NCBI GenBank assembly: GCA_021774735.1
Contig: JAJFIS010000047.1
Location: 1-64,000 of the forward strand
Direction: 5' to 3'
Source: Alphaproteobacteria bacterium
Lineage (GTDB): Bacteria; Pseudomonadota; Alphaproteobacteria; Sphingomonadales; Kordiimonadaceae
Length of the DNA stretch: 64,000 bases
Below the pieces are notes generated by a model. It made no database searches. It was given only the letters and a program-made list of their open reading frames with translations, and was not told the DNA's origin. The position numbers and the translations under genes were made by a program. Below, one piece after another: positions 55,612 to 64,000 of this stretch (the first letter of the stretch is position 1; each line of letters starts with the position of its first letter).

Positions 55612-57195
55612 TTATATCGTAGAGATAGATTCAAACAGCAGTAATGCACCGCATGTTAAAAACAGTCCAATAACTAAAATGATGAAACTTATAAAATTCA
55701 CACTTTTTTGCTTGCGGTCCTCATCATTCAACATCATGGAAACACTGCCAAGGACCGGGTAATCAAAGCGACCACGAAGCTGATCGACAGAAATTATAAC
55801 TGATTGGATCTGCGATAATATTAACGCGACACCTAATCCAACTGCTAAACCAGCAAATAAAACTGCGACCAAAAACAACAATCTCGGCGGACCACTAGCC
55901 TGGTCAGGGGTTCTTGGGGGCTCAATAACATTAAACTGCGCACTTGGCGTATTGCGAGCAATGTCCAATTGAACAGCATTCTTTTCACGCTCTCTAACAA
56001 AAAGATCATACTGTTCTTTATTTGCAGAATAACCGCGTTGGAGCTTTTTTAGTTCCGCCTCAACAACCGGCACTCTTTTGGCATTAGCTTCCATTCGATT
56101 TAGAGTTTCTTCTTGATCCAAAGCTTTTTGACGAAGTGTTGCTAAAGTGGTTTGAATTTCACTACGGCGTAGTGCTAATTGCTCATATATTCGACTAGGC
56201 TGAATTCCTGGTCCTGTAGGCATTGCTTGGCTTTCACCATTTTTAAGTGCTTCTGCCAAACGTTCCTGTTCTTCTTCTTGTTGTTTCACAAGTAGATCAA
56301 TTTGCAATTGAATGGAGCGAACATCGGGATGCCGGTCTGTTTTCCCTGATGCTTTTAGCAAATCAATACGTTCTTGCAATGATGCAATTCTACCAAATAT
56401 AGCGGAGCCGGTGTTTCCAGCAGTATTACGTGATGTCGTGTTATATTGCGGGACCTGCTTCAGCTGCCTTTCAATATCTTGGCGGGCAGTTTCATACTCA
56501 GAGATTTTTGAGCGGGTATCTGCCAGCGATGTACGCAAAGATTCCATTCGCTGAACAAAGGACGTAGTACCAGCTAAAATTTCTAAATTTCGCTGCTTAT
56601 ACTCAGCCAGCAACCGCTCATCTTCTTCGAGTAACCGCTCATATTTTGTGATTTGGTCTTCAACAAAACGGATACCATCAATAAGCTTGGTTTGATTGTT
56701 ATCTATATTTTGTTCACGGAAAACCTGAATGAGGTTAAATACAATTGTCTCGGCCATTTTGGCGCGATCCATCTCATCCAACCTAGCATCATCAATATTG
56801 AAGTTTAGCTCAAACAAACCACCCTGTTCTGCTTTAACAGAAATATTGTCCCTAACATATTCAATCAGCTCGTTAAACTCTTCATCAGATTTAACCAAAC
56901 GGTCCATATCTGACCGGCGAATGATCGTTTCTAAATTTCCTCTGGATATTAAAGTGCGCCGCACAATATCAACGTGGCGCATCGCATCGCCCCGTATGCT
57001 TAAAATTTTAGCAAGGCGCGGAAGAACCGTTTCAGTATCAACAAAAATGCGGGTTGAAGCCTCATACCTATAAGGCATGCTTGCAACGAATACCCAACCG
57101 ATTAAACAGACCACATAGGCAACCACGACGGCATACCAGCGTCGCCGCCAAATACCGTACACAACGGTCATCAGCTGTTGCATTATCTCATGCAT
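55612..57195 (-). CDS. XrtA-system polysaccharide chain-length determinant (Wzz family)
   Basis: 527 residues. An N-terminal membrane segment (YAVVVAYVVCLIGWVFVASM) with the Wzz motif MPYRYEASTRIFVDTETV, a large periplasmic coiled-coil region (about 150-400, for example YERLLEEDERLLAEYKQRNL), the proline-rich NVIEPPRTPDQASGPPRLLF motif and a second membrane segment near 430-455. A further C-terminal membrane segment is present. It acts with the tyrosine kinase downstream to set polymer length. Confidence 0.9.
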   Translation of the reverse strand: MHEIMQQLMTVVYGIWRRRWYAVVVAYVVCLIGWVFVASMPYRYEASTRIFVDTETVLPRLAKILSIRGDAMRHVDIVRRTLISRGNLETIIRRSDMDRLVKSDEEFNELIEYVRDNISVKAEQGGLFELNFNIDDARLDEMDRAKMAETIVFNLIQVFREQNIDNNQTKLIDGIRFVEDQITKYERLLEEDERLLAEYKQRNLEILAGTTSFVQRMESLRTSLADTRSKISEYETARQDIERQLKQVPQYNTTSRNTAGNTGSAIFGRIASLQERIDLLKASGKTDRHPDVRSIQLQIDLLVKQQEEEQERLAEALKNGESQAMPTGPGIQPSRIYEQLALRRSEIQTTLATLRQKALDQEETLNRMEANAKRVPVVEAELKKLQRGYSANKEQYDLFVREREKNAVQLDIARNTPSAQFNVIEPPRTPDQASGPPRLLFLVAVLFAGLAVGLGVALILSQIQSVIISVDQLRGRFDYPVLGSVSMMLNDEDRKQKSVNFISFIILVIGLFLTCGALLLFESISTI

Positions 57196-57264
57196 AATAA
57201 GGCTCCAATCACACCAAACATTCCGGCAGTACTTTAAACTTTAAATCAAGCGCCAGCATTATTC

Positions 57265-57888
57265 TCAGAAGAAGCTTTCTGGAATAATCAAAACATCGCC
57301 AGGCATAATAGTAACATTGGCGCTGATATCACCGTCTTTCAAAAGCGATTCAATTCTGATCGAATATTCACGCTGCGAGCCATTTTCATGACGGACCAAT
57401 GTAGCACGGTCGCCAGAAGCAAATTCGGTTAGCCCACCGACAGAGATCATAACATCCAACAATGTCATATTAGCGCGATACGGTATCGCTTGCGGGTTTG
57501 CAGCTTCACCCACAACACGTACTTGCTGTGCAAAAGGTCCGCTAAAGCCTGATACAATCACCGTAACAATAGGCTCTTGTAGATAAACTTTCAGCTCTGC
57601 CTCAATGTCACGCGCTAATTGCGTTGGTGTACGACCCGTTGCTGCAAGATCCTCGATTAATGGAACTGAAATACGCCCATCAGGCCTAACAGTAACACCG
57701 CTTGATAGCTCTGGCTCACGCCATACAAATATTTGAAGATTATCTAGAGGGCCAATTAAATATTGTGGCCCAGGACCCTCTTCAGCTGACACAAATTGTG
57801 CTGATGGCAAGTCTTGACCGCCGCGAGCACATGCCCCAACCACCAAAATAGAGGTCAAAATTAATATCTTAGTAATTATGTTACGCAC
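57265..57888 (-). CDS. XrtA-system exopolysaccharide export lipoprotein (Wza-type)
   Basis: About 207 residues from the GTG at 57888 (GGGAGAGAC upstream), avoiding 17 upstream codons of doubtful translation. The signal sequence ends in the lipobox LVVGAC. A poly_export domain (YLIGPLDNLQIFVWREPELS to VTVRPDGRISVPLIEDLAAT) and a SLBB-type region (VRVVGEAANPQAIPYRANM, LLDVMISVGGLTEFASGDR) follow. It forms part of the periplasm/outer-membrane channel and begins the long exosortase operon. Confidence 0.9.
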   Translation of the reverse strand: MRNIITKILILTSILVVGACARGGQDLPSAQFVSAEEGPGPQYLIGPLDNLQIFVWREPELSSGVTVRPDGRISVPLIEDLAATGRTPTQLARDIEAELKVYLQEPIVTVIVSGFSGPFAQQVRVVGEAANPQAIPYRANMTLLDVMISVGGLTEFASGDRATLVRHENGSQREYSIRIESLLKDGDISANVTIMPGDVLIIPESFF

Positions 57889-57956
57889 TTGTCTCTCCCA
57901 CAGATTGTCTACTCTCAATTTGAACCACACACTATTCACTTAAATATCAGTGACTT

Positions 57957-57971
57957 AGCACTTAAAGTGTT
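57957..57971. promoter_or_regulatory. Inverted repeat upstream of the exopolysaccharide operon
   Basis: AGCACTTAAAGTGTT has CACTT/AAGTG arms around one central base. It lies about 70 bp upstream of the export lipoprotein GTG and could be an operator. Confidence 0.3.
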
Positions 57972-58063
57972 ACAAAAAAAGCTTTCGCTCCTGCACACAC
58001 TTAATCCTCTCATAGTTATTATGACTTTTACCAAGCGTTTCGACAACCTCTTTAACTAGCTAA

Positions 58064-58092
58064 ATAGGTAAAAACATGTGGTTTTTTGTCAA
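58064..58092 (-). promoter_or_regulatory. Possible sigma70 promoter of the exopolysaccharide operon
   Basis: On the minus strand TTGACA (58092-58087) is a consensus -35; with 16-17 nt spacing the -10 would be TACCTA or ACCTAT, which is weak. The leader to the first gene would be about 170 nt. Confidence 0.35.
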
Positions 58093-58111
58093 AATATAGA
58101 AAAAGTTACTC

Positions 58112-59923
58112 TCAAGTATGGATTTCCAGCCAACTTTCAAACATCGCTAATTTCCATGATTGATATTCCAGCCCATTTGAAACATCCTTATCAAGGGCAT
58201 CTGAAACACTCTCCAAGTATGATCCACTAAATATTCCCCGCTCTGATAGTCGCTTCATCTTCTCGCGCACATAGGCTTTAATATCAGCATCCGTTCGTGA
58301 CCAATGCTCAAATGGCAGTCCGAACCCATGTTTTGGTTTTGTTAGCAATGGGTCAGGCAAAAAACCTCTGACCATCTCTTTATAATAATGACGCAATTTC
58401 ATTCCTGGCAACAGATCCCCTTCTGGCACTCTTGAGGCGCTGTCGATAACCTGGTCTGATAACATAGGATAAACCACATTCACACCAGCCGCCTCTGTCG
58501 CCCGGCTAACTTTTCGCAAATCGTTATCAGCGAGCGTTAATTGCATATCAAAGCCCATCAACTGCTGCACGAGCGGATAATCCTCAAAGCGATTTAATAG
58601 GGTGCGCAAATCAGAAAATGTTGCTTCATTTGAAACTTGAGCCGACAATTCTGGGCTAAAAATCACATCTGGTGAACGACCAAAAAATTCGCCGTAGCTA
58701 TAAAGACGGTCCGGCATTGGGATAGCATATCTTTGCTGCCACCCGTGGACTTTCTTCAGCATAGGTATTTTTGCAAAAATCTCTTGGCCCATGAATTCTC
58801 TAATCAGGGCTGGCACTCGGCCAAATTGATCAATGCGCTTAAATTCAATATAGCGCTCATTACCGCCAAATATTTCATCGCCCCCATCACCTGCAATCAG
58901 AGTCGTCCGGCCTTCTACCCCTGCCGCTTTAGCGCAATGATAGGTCGGCAGCGCGGAATCATTAAAAAATGGCTCGTCAAAAGCCCGCGCTAAAACCTCG
59001 AAGGAATCTAAGACATGCTCTGCTTCAACATATATCTCACGGTGGTTAGTTTGGAATTTTTTTGCAACAATCTGAGCCCATTCCCCTTCATCCCAACGAG
59101 GATGATGAAACCTAATAGTATAACTATTAACCGTTGGCCGTAACCGAGATAAAAGCCCCACCATCGAACTGCTATCCAGCCCCCCTGACAGAAAAGCACC
59201 AAGTGAAGCATCTTCAATTCCACCAGCAGCTTTCTCTACAGAATTCTGCATTACACTCAAAATGTTTGAGGACCTAGGATCACTAAATGCTGGATCCGGT
59301 TTGAATGTCAACGTCCAATAAGGTGAAACCTTTATATCTGATGGATTAAATGACAGTTGAAAACCCGCCTCTAACTTAAACACACCTTCGAAAAAGGTCT
59401 TTGGCGCAGGAACACAGGATAGTTGCAATAAATCATAAATCGCCTGCGGGCGCATTTTTAAATTACCGTGAGCAATGCGAATACAATCAAGTTTGCTACT
59501 AATGATCATCTGCTCCCCGAAGCGGGCATAACAAAGGGCTTCTTGGCCAACACGGTCAATAGCACTTAATCCAGCACCGGTAGAAACATCCCAAATAACG
59601 AAGGAAAAGCGCCCCCCAATGTCTTTCATGACATTGCCGCCTGAGCGTTGCCAAAGCCAAATTAATGTTGCCGCTCTACCGTGTTCATTGGCATAAGCTT
59701 GGCTTTTGCTGTCCCGCCATTCTGGAGCCCCAGTCATAACGGCTACTAGACCATCAATATTGGCGATTGAAGCACCCCCTCCAGCCACTGCACCCCATCC
59801 ACGGCCAACACGAAGCACAGTTTTCTGATTGGCATCAGTGGCACTCAGCCATGCACCAACTTTGGCGAGGTTATCTTGGTTCGGAGATTTCCCTGAAAAA
59901 TCAATTATGACCGCAAAACCCAC
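58112..59923 (-). CDS. Asparagine-synthase-like protein lacking the glutaminase cysteine
   Basis: About 603 residues, GTG start at 59923 (AGGAG upstream). The N-terminus reads MGFAVIIDFSGKSPNQDNLA: compared with the usual M-C-G-F the catalytic Cys is absent, so glutamine hydrolysis is not expected. The synthetase half is intact: LGAFLSGGLDSSSMVGLLSR, then AGDGGDEIFGGNERYIEF and KPKHGFGLPFEHW. It may use free ammonia or act as an ATP-dependent ligase on another amine. It lies upstream of the exosortase operon and divergent from a glycosyltransferase. Its substrate is unknown. Confidence 0.82.
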   Translation of the reverse strand: MGFAVIIDFSGKSPNQDNLAKVGAWLSATDANQKTVLRVGRGWGAVAGGGASIANIDGLVAVMTGAPEWRDSKSQAYANEHGRAATLIWLWQRSGGNVMKDIGGRFSFVIWDVSTGAGLSAIDRVGQEALCYARFGEQMIISSKLDCIRIAHGNLKMRPQAIYDLLQLSCVPAPKTFFEGVFKLEAGFQLSFNPSDIKVSPYWTLTFKPDPAFSDPRSSNILSVMQNSVEKAAGGIEDASLGAFLSGGLDSSSMVGLLSRLRPTVNSYTIRFHHPRWDEGEWAQIVAKKFQTNHREIYVEAEHVLDSFEVLARAFDEPFFNDSALPTYHCAKAAGVEGRTTLIAGDGGDEIFGGNERYIEFKRIDQFGRVPALIREFMGQEIFAKIPMLKKVHGWQQRYAIPMPDRLYSYGEFFGRSPDVIFSPELSAQVSNEATFSDLRTLLNRFEDYPLVQQLMGFDMQLTLADNDLRKVSRATEAAGVNVVYPMLSDQVIDSASRVPEGDLLPGMKLRHYYKEMVRGFLPDPLLTKPKHGFGLPFEHWSRTDADIKAYVREKMKRLSERGIFSGSYLESVSDALDKDVSNGLEYQSWKLAMFESWLEIHT

Positions 59924-60176
59924 CAATGCACTCCTGTTTAATTCATAATAACACCGTACTTCACTGTGTTAGATTGACAGTAGAAAAGTAATATTGCAAA
60001 CCTAATTCTCATTTCCTGCCAAATGGTTAAATTAAATTTGATATTCTAATAAAATAACAATTACAGTGATGTAATTATAGAAACAAACTGCATGAACAAC
60101 TGGCATACAGCGTTGCACAAAAGCAAACACGCGGCTATGTTCATTTTAGTTGATTCAGGAAATTGAGAAAGTCTAT

Positions 60177-61376
60177 ATGCGCTCCCTACAATTGTTTGAT
60201 CATTCTGTACCGCTTCACAGTGGCTATAGCTTTCGCAGCCGTAACCTACTACTTCGGCAAAAGGAGCGTGGTTGGCAAACGCTTCAAGTTACGTCACCGC
60301 GACATTATAAGGATGGGCCAAACCCTGAAACTGTTCATGATTTAACGTTCCATCGTTCGCAAACACCATCAGGTTTCCAAACCAAACTCCCAGTTCTGCG
60401 GGAGCTTGCCGAAATTAGAGCATCTAAAGCCAAAATGTTAGCTGTTGCTAACGATTTTAAACCAGACGTAATTCATGCCCATTCACCGGTTTTAAACGCT
60501 GTTGCGGCAGGGCAAGCCGCAAGGAAAATTGGAGTTCCATTTGTCTATGAAATTCGTGCTTTCTGGGAAGATGCCGCTGTCGGTAATGGCACTACAGCAG
60601 CTGGCAGTGCTCGCTATCATCTCACCAAAATGCTTGAAAGCCGCGCAGTTGGCCAAGCCGATGCGGTAACGGTTATTTGTGACGGACTTCGTGATGACCT
60701 TATTTCCCGTGGGTTTCCTCAGGAAAAGCTTTTCATAATACCAAATGCGGTTGACCTTTCACAATTTGGCGGCCAGCCTCCCCGTGACAGTGCCCTAGCA
60801 GACAATCTTGGTCTCGATGGAAAAATAGTCCTCGGCTTTTTGGGGTCATTTTATGATTATGAAGGCTTAGATATTCTCATCGAAGCAATGACCATGTTAC
60901 CAAATGACATTCATGCTTTGCTAGTTGGTGGTGGCCCGCGCGATGCCGCCTTAAAAGCACAAGCAAAAGCTTTAGGGCTTAGTGAGCGCATACATTTTAC
61001 TGGAAGAGTCGACCACAATGAAGTGTCCAGATATTATTCGCTGATTGATATTCTTGTTTTCCCTAGAAAATCCATGCGATTAACCGAGCTTGTGACACCG
61101 CTTAAGCCGTTAGAATCGATGGCGCAGCTCAAGCTTGTTGCTGCCAGCAGCGTCGGCGGCCACCGCGAATTGATTGAAAGTGGTAAGACAGGTGCCTTGT
61201 TCGAGCCAGATAACCCGAAGGCACTCGCAGACTGTGTATCAGATTTATTGCAGCATAAAGGTGATTGGCCGCAGATATTAGATAATGGCCGTAGCTATGT
61301 TGAAAATGTACGTAATTGGCCAAACAGTGTCGCTAATTACCAAGCCGTATATCAATATCTAGGGCTGCTTGATTAA
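60177..61376 (+). CDS. Exosortase A-associated glycosyltransferase (family 4)
   Basis: 399 residues from the ATG of RSLQLFDHSVPLHSGYSFRS; the 'DHS.PLHSGY.FR' opening is typical of the glycosyltransferase family often linked to exosortase A. GT-B elements include YEIRAFWEDAAVGNGTT, IPNAVDLSQF, LGFLGSFYDYEGLDIL, IHFTGRVDHNEVSRYYSLID and VFPRKSMRLTELVTPLKPLE. Its 3' end overlaps the next, convergent glycosyltransferase by 18 bp. Confidence 0.88.
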   Translation: MRSLQLFDHSVPLHSGYSFRSRNLLLRQKERGWQTLQVTSPRHYKDGPNPETVHDLTFHRSQTPSGFQTKLPVLRELAEIRASKAKMLAVANDFKPDVIHAHSPVLNAVAAGQAARKIGVPFVYEIRAFWEDAAVGNGTTAAGSARYHLTKMLESRAVGQADAVTVICDGLRDDLISRGFPQEKLFIIPNAVDLSQFGGQPPRDSALADNLGLDGKIVLGFLGSFYDYEGLDILIEAMTMLPNDIHALLVGGGPRDAALKAQAKALGLSERIHFTGRVDHNEVSRYYSLIDILVFPRKSMRLTELVTPLKPLESMAQLKLVAASSVGGHRELIESGKTGALFEPDNPKALADCVSDLLQHKGDWPQILDNGRSYVENVRNWPNSVANYQAVYQYLGLLD

Positions 61377-62534
61377 GCTTTCAAATATTTTCTTTTGACC
61401 TTCGCTGGTCTCAGGCCAACTATAAGCTTCCGCGTATTTCCGTATGGCAGGGCGATCAATTGATTTATCTAATATTTGCTTCAAAGCTACAGCTATTGCT
61501 TCTGAGCTTCGTTCTTTGACTATTAACCCCGCAACATCGTTGGTTATAATCTCTTTTACGCCGCCAACATCTGTTGCAACAACGGGTGTACCACAAGCCA
61601 TAGATTCCAGCAGCACATTAGGCCAGCCTTCCCGGGCAGAGGCTAACACGAGCACATCAGAGGCATTATATAGTTTGACGATTTCCCCAGCGGATAGGCG
61701 ACCTAAAAACTTAACACGGCCATCTAATTTCAATTCTTTTGCAAGCTCAATCAGAGCCGGTTTTTCCGGCCCATCACCGGCGATCAGCAAATGAACGCCC
61801 TCTAGCTTTGCAGTAGCTTTCATAATAAGGTCAACGCCCTTTAAGGCGACTAAATTACCAACAAAAGCAACTACCTTTTGCCCTTTTAAACCAAATGACT
61901 GGCGTATAATTGTTTGGTCATGGGGTGTAAAAAAGTCTAAATCAACGCCGTTGCGCAACACAGTAATCTTCGCAGGGTTGACCCCAAGTTTTATCATGGC
62001 ATCCTTCAAGGCTGTAGAGACCGTGATCATATGGTCTGCATCCTTGGATGCTTGCACGATTGCCGCTCGTGGTTTTGTGAAATTGGGAAGGACATTTATG
62101 TCACTGCCTCGGGCCGTTACAACACAAGGTAAGCCCAATGATTTGCCAATCCTCGTTGCTGCAACACCATCGGGGTAAAAATAATGCGCGTCAATTAAAT
62201 CAAACTTTTCGCCCTTTCTTATTAGGCACTGAATGGCTTTTAACCCTACTTGCTTCAGGGTTAATGGACTAATAGACATACCTATTTTTGGCAAAACCAA
62301 ATAGCGTGGGTGCAGAACTCTAATGCCAAAACGCAGCTCTTCTCGGTCAACACGGGCATAACTGCCATATTGACCAAAGAGCTTGGAGCGAAAAGGAAAC
62401 CACGGCACTGGGGCAATGACTGTCACCGTCACATTTTCATCCAAAATCAATTGCCGCAGTCTATTTTCAACAAAAATGCCGTGCTGAGGGTTCTCTGCAT
62501 TAGGATAAAGGCTGGAGAATAATATTATATTCAT
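61359..62534 (-). CDS. Glycosyltransferase family 4
   Basis: 391 residues, GT-B fold: N-terminal LFSSLYPNAENPQHGIFVEN, IDAHYFYPDGVAATRIGKSL, VVTARGSDINVL, VLRNGVDLDFF, VAFVGNLVALKGVDLIMKAT, VHLLIAGDGPEKPALIELAK, VKFLGRLSAGEIVKLYNASD and the donor-binding ASAREGWPNVLLESMACGTP. It probably transfers a sugar to the growing lipid-linked exopolysaccharide. It overlaps the start side of the neighbouring glycosyltransferase by 4 bp (ATGA). Confidence 0.9.
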   Translation of the reverse strand: MNIILFSSLYPNAENPQHGIFVENRLRQLILDENVTVTVIAPVPWFPFRSKLFGQYGSYARVDREELRFGIRVLHPRYLVLPKIGMSISPLTLKQVGLKAIQCLIRKGEKFDLIDAHYFYPDGVAATRIGKSLGLPCVVTARGSDINVLPNFTKPRAAIVQASKDADHMITVSTALKDAMIKLGVNPAKITVLRNGVDLDFFTPHDQTIIRQSFGLKGQKVVAFVGNLVALKGVDLIMKATAKLEGVHLLIAGDGPEKPALIELAKELKLDGRVKFLGRLSAGEIVKLYNASDVLVLASAREGWPNVLLESMACGTPVVATDVGGVKEIITNDVAGLIVKERSSEAIAVALKQILDKSIDRPAIRKYAEAYSWPETSEGQKKIFESLIKQP

Positions 62535-63640
62535 CCCTCTTTTCCTTGATATAGGCGGTCATATTTAGCAAGCATCTCTTGCACACCATATTCCACCTGA
62601 ACCTTTGCCAAATTATCTGCAGCAATCGACTGTCTTAACTTTTCGTCTTTGAGCATTAGACTGCAAGAAGAGCCAAATGCCTCCGGTCCATGCCAATCAA
62701 CAATAAAGTCTCGATTGCTCGCTGCCACTATAGGCTTGATGTCCCCTACATTAGTGGAAACTACTGGCAAACTAGATGCCATAGCTTGCAATAAAGCATT
62801 GGGCATTTGCTCGGTCGATGATGTCATGGCAAAAATATCGAACAGTGGATATATTTTTTCCGGTTCACTGGTGTGACCAAAAAATTTAATCCGGTCATGC
62901 ACAGGCGATACAGCGGCGAATTTCTCTAATCTCTCACGCTCACTACCATCACCGACAATCACCAAATAGCTATTGTCTGGCAGATAATTTGCTGCCGCAA
63001 TGAGCTTGTCTAATGCTTTTTCTGGTCTGAGCGGTGCAATGGTACCAACAATATTTGCCCCTTCTGGTATGCACAACTTCGCGAATAATAAAGGATCACC
63101 CTGACCATTAAACCGCTGCAAATCTACGCCATTTGGGATGCGTATGACTTTGCTTTTCGATAGTTTCCAGTCACTAAATGCATAACCTTCAAGAACGTAG
63201 GACGGCACAATAACCTTTTCGCAGAATGGCAAAACCAGTCGCCTAGTCCATATACGCCGCGTTATCTGATTGGTGGCTTCTTCTGGGCCAAAACCACTTT
63301 CAAAATGCAATTGCCGCAATCTCGGCAGGCTAAGCCCCGCCATTGTCCATTCAATGGCACCCCAATTATATGTAATTAAAATATCTGGGGGGTGCTCCTT
63401 AATATAGGTGCGATAGTTTGAAACCCGGGACAAAAGTCCCCCCTTGGAAGCTGGCCAAATATTTGCTGTTGCGTTCAGTGTAGGATCTAGCATTTCTGCT
63501 GCATGAATGGAACTATCAAGGCTGATAAAGTGATGAGAATAGCTATCCCCAAGTGCATTTGCGACCGTAACAATCCTAAGCGGAACACCGCCTTGACCAA
63601 AGGACGCAAATATATGGAGTAATTTCAATGTTTTCTTCAT
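62531..63640 (-). CDS. Glycosyltransferase family 4
   Basis: 369 residues, GT-B fold: LLHIFASFGQGGVPLRIVTV opens with the acceptor-loop type GGxPLR; RIPNGVDLQRF, GTIAPLRPEKALDKLIAAAN, LVIVGDGSERERLEKFAAV, IKFFGHTSEPEKIYPLFDIF and AMTSSTEQMPNALLQAMASS form the donor site. It is the first gene of a two-gene unit with the glycosyltransferase downstream (4-bp overlap). Confidence 0.9.
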   Translation of the reverse strand: MKKTLKLLHIFASFGQGGVPLRIVTVANALGDSYSHHFISLDSSIHAAEMLDPTLNATANIWPASKGGLLSRVSNYRTYIKEHPPDILITYNWGAIEWTMAGLSLPRLRQLHFESGFGPEEATNQITRRIWTRRLVLPFCEKVIVPSYVLEGYAFSDWKLSKSKVIRIPNGVDLQRFNGQGDPLLFAKLCIPEGANIVGTIAPLRPEKALDKLIAAANYLPDNSYLVIVGDGSERERLEKFAAVSPVHDRIKFFGHTSEPEKIYPLFDIFAMTSSTEQMPNALLQAMASSLPVVSTNVGDIKPIVAASNRDFIVDWHGPEAFGSSCSLMLKDEKLRQSIAADNLAKVQVEYGVQEMLAKYDRLYQGKEG

Positions 63641-63790
63641 AATCCGCAGATGCTATATCCATAAGAAAGCAGTGACCGCTAAAGTCATAGCATGGCCTAG
63701 ATAGATGTAAATAGGAATTCCCTCATTGGTGAGAATTGTGTTTATATATAAGTGGTCTGATTACACGAGACATTTGCAAAGGAGTTCTGC

Positions 63791-64000
63791 ATGATACGAT
63801 TTATTTGGCAAATTTCATCAATCGCCTTAGCAATAGTTTCCTGTATGCTATTATACAGGTATTCTAACAGTGTCATCAATTTTCAAATTGGACCGATGTT
63901 TGATCTGCCCTATGCCAATATAATTTCTGCATCCCATAAATCGAACATTGGTCTTGCTGGGCTTCTACTTGGATTTGGTATCTTTTATGTTTTGGGAACA
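63791..64000 (+). CDS. Membrane protein, N-terminal fragment (runs off the window)
   Basis: An ATG with a consensus ribosome site (AAAGGAG 6 nt upstream) opens a frame that continues to the window edge, 70 codons: MIRFIWQISSIALAIVSCML then LYRYSNSVINFQIGPM, with membrane segments at about 5-22 and 53-70. No family is recognised. It is divergent from the glycosyltransferase gene pair and may belong to the exopolysaccharide locus. Confidence 0.65.
   Translation, partial: MIRFIWQISSIALAIVSCMLLYRYSNSVINFQIGPMFDLPYANIISASHKSNIGLAGLLLGFGIFYVLGT

Noticed and set aside
60096-60116. TGGCATACAGCGTTGC as a sigma-54 promoter for the plus-strand glycosyltransferase
   Set aside because: GG and GC are separated by 11 nt instead of 10, a spacing that usually abolishes sigma-54 recognition.

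Overview
This 64 kb window comes from an alphaproteobacterial chromosome of moderate GC content. The phylum-level call rests on gene order and gene families: DUF177-plsX-ihfA-merR-tRNA-Pro, rpiB-glyA-nrdR-ribD-ribE-ribBA-ribH-nusB-thiL, 5-aminolevulinate synthase (C4 pathway) beside hemB and an LdtR-type MarR regulator, a MucR zinc-finger regulator, a cytochrome bc1 chaperone of the UQCC1 type, and a RibB with a degenerate RibA half. A FliL gene suggests a flagellated cell. A free-living, probably marine, lineage such as Kordiimonadales or a relative is a guess only.

Layout. (1) 1-0.95 kb: the edge of an IS1595-family insertion sequence, a PemK/MazF-like toxin gene whose start lies 14 bp from that edge, a candidate small RNA convergent with the toxin, and a tRNA-Pro(GGG) that may be the boundary of an island. 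(2) 1-7.5 kb: a Rieske/helical fusion protein with a translationally coupled 36-codon leader ORF and a divergent SufR-like regulator, then merR, ihfA, plsX, DUF177, the bc1 chaperone and bamE; fabH, usually between plsX and ihfA, is absent. (3) 7.6-17.5 kb: a long minus-strand housekeeping run covering serine/one-carbon metabolism, riboflavin, NusB, ThiL, FliL and a K+-independent H+-pyrophosphatase. (4) 17.9-29 kb: MucR, haem synthesis (hemA, hemB), a secreted C-type-lectin-like protein, trmJ, cysS, gltX, nadE and class II DAHP synthase. (5) 29.3-40.4 kb: an orphan TonB-dependent receptor, an ECF sigma factor coupled to a membrane VWA protein, a B12-type radical SAM protein with a 7Fe ferredoxin, glmS, glmU and gph.

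(6) 40.4-64 kb is the accessory part: an exosortase A (XrtA) / exopolysaccharide locus. One long minus-strand operon (57.9 to 44.6 kb) encodes export lipoprotein, chain-length protein, tyrosine autokinase, outer-membrane beta protein, ATPase, polysaccharide deacetylase, FemAB-like transferase, glycosyltransferase, exosortase-EpsI fusion, amidotransferase and a trypsin-like protease. Three more glycosyltransferases and a second asparagine-synthase-like protein lacking its cysteine nucleophile lie upstream.

Next to it is a four-gene set: a Tat-signal protein, a PqqD-like chaperone, an HprK-like kinase and a nucleotidyltransferase. Across an AT-rich 0.74 kb gap is a divergent membrane-anchored protein with three 'EIIITP' repeats. 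Both sides of this gap carry sequences that fit sigma-54 (-24/-12) promoters, so the two units may be co-regulated. This pair, and the toxin/small-RNA pair at the left edge, are the most promising candidates for undescribed biology. No PEP-CTERM substrate, PrsK/PrsR regulator, priming glycosyltransferase, flippase or polymerase was recognised inside the window.
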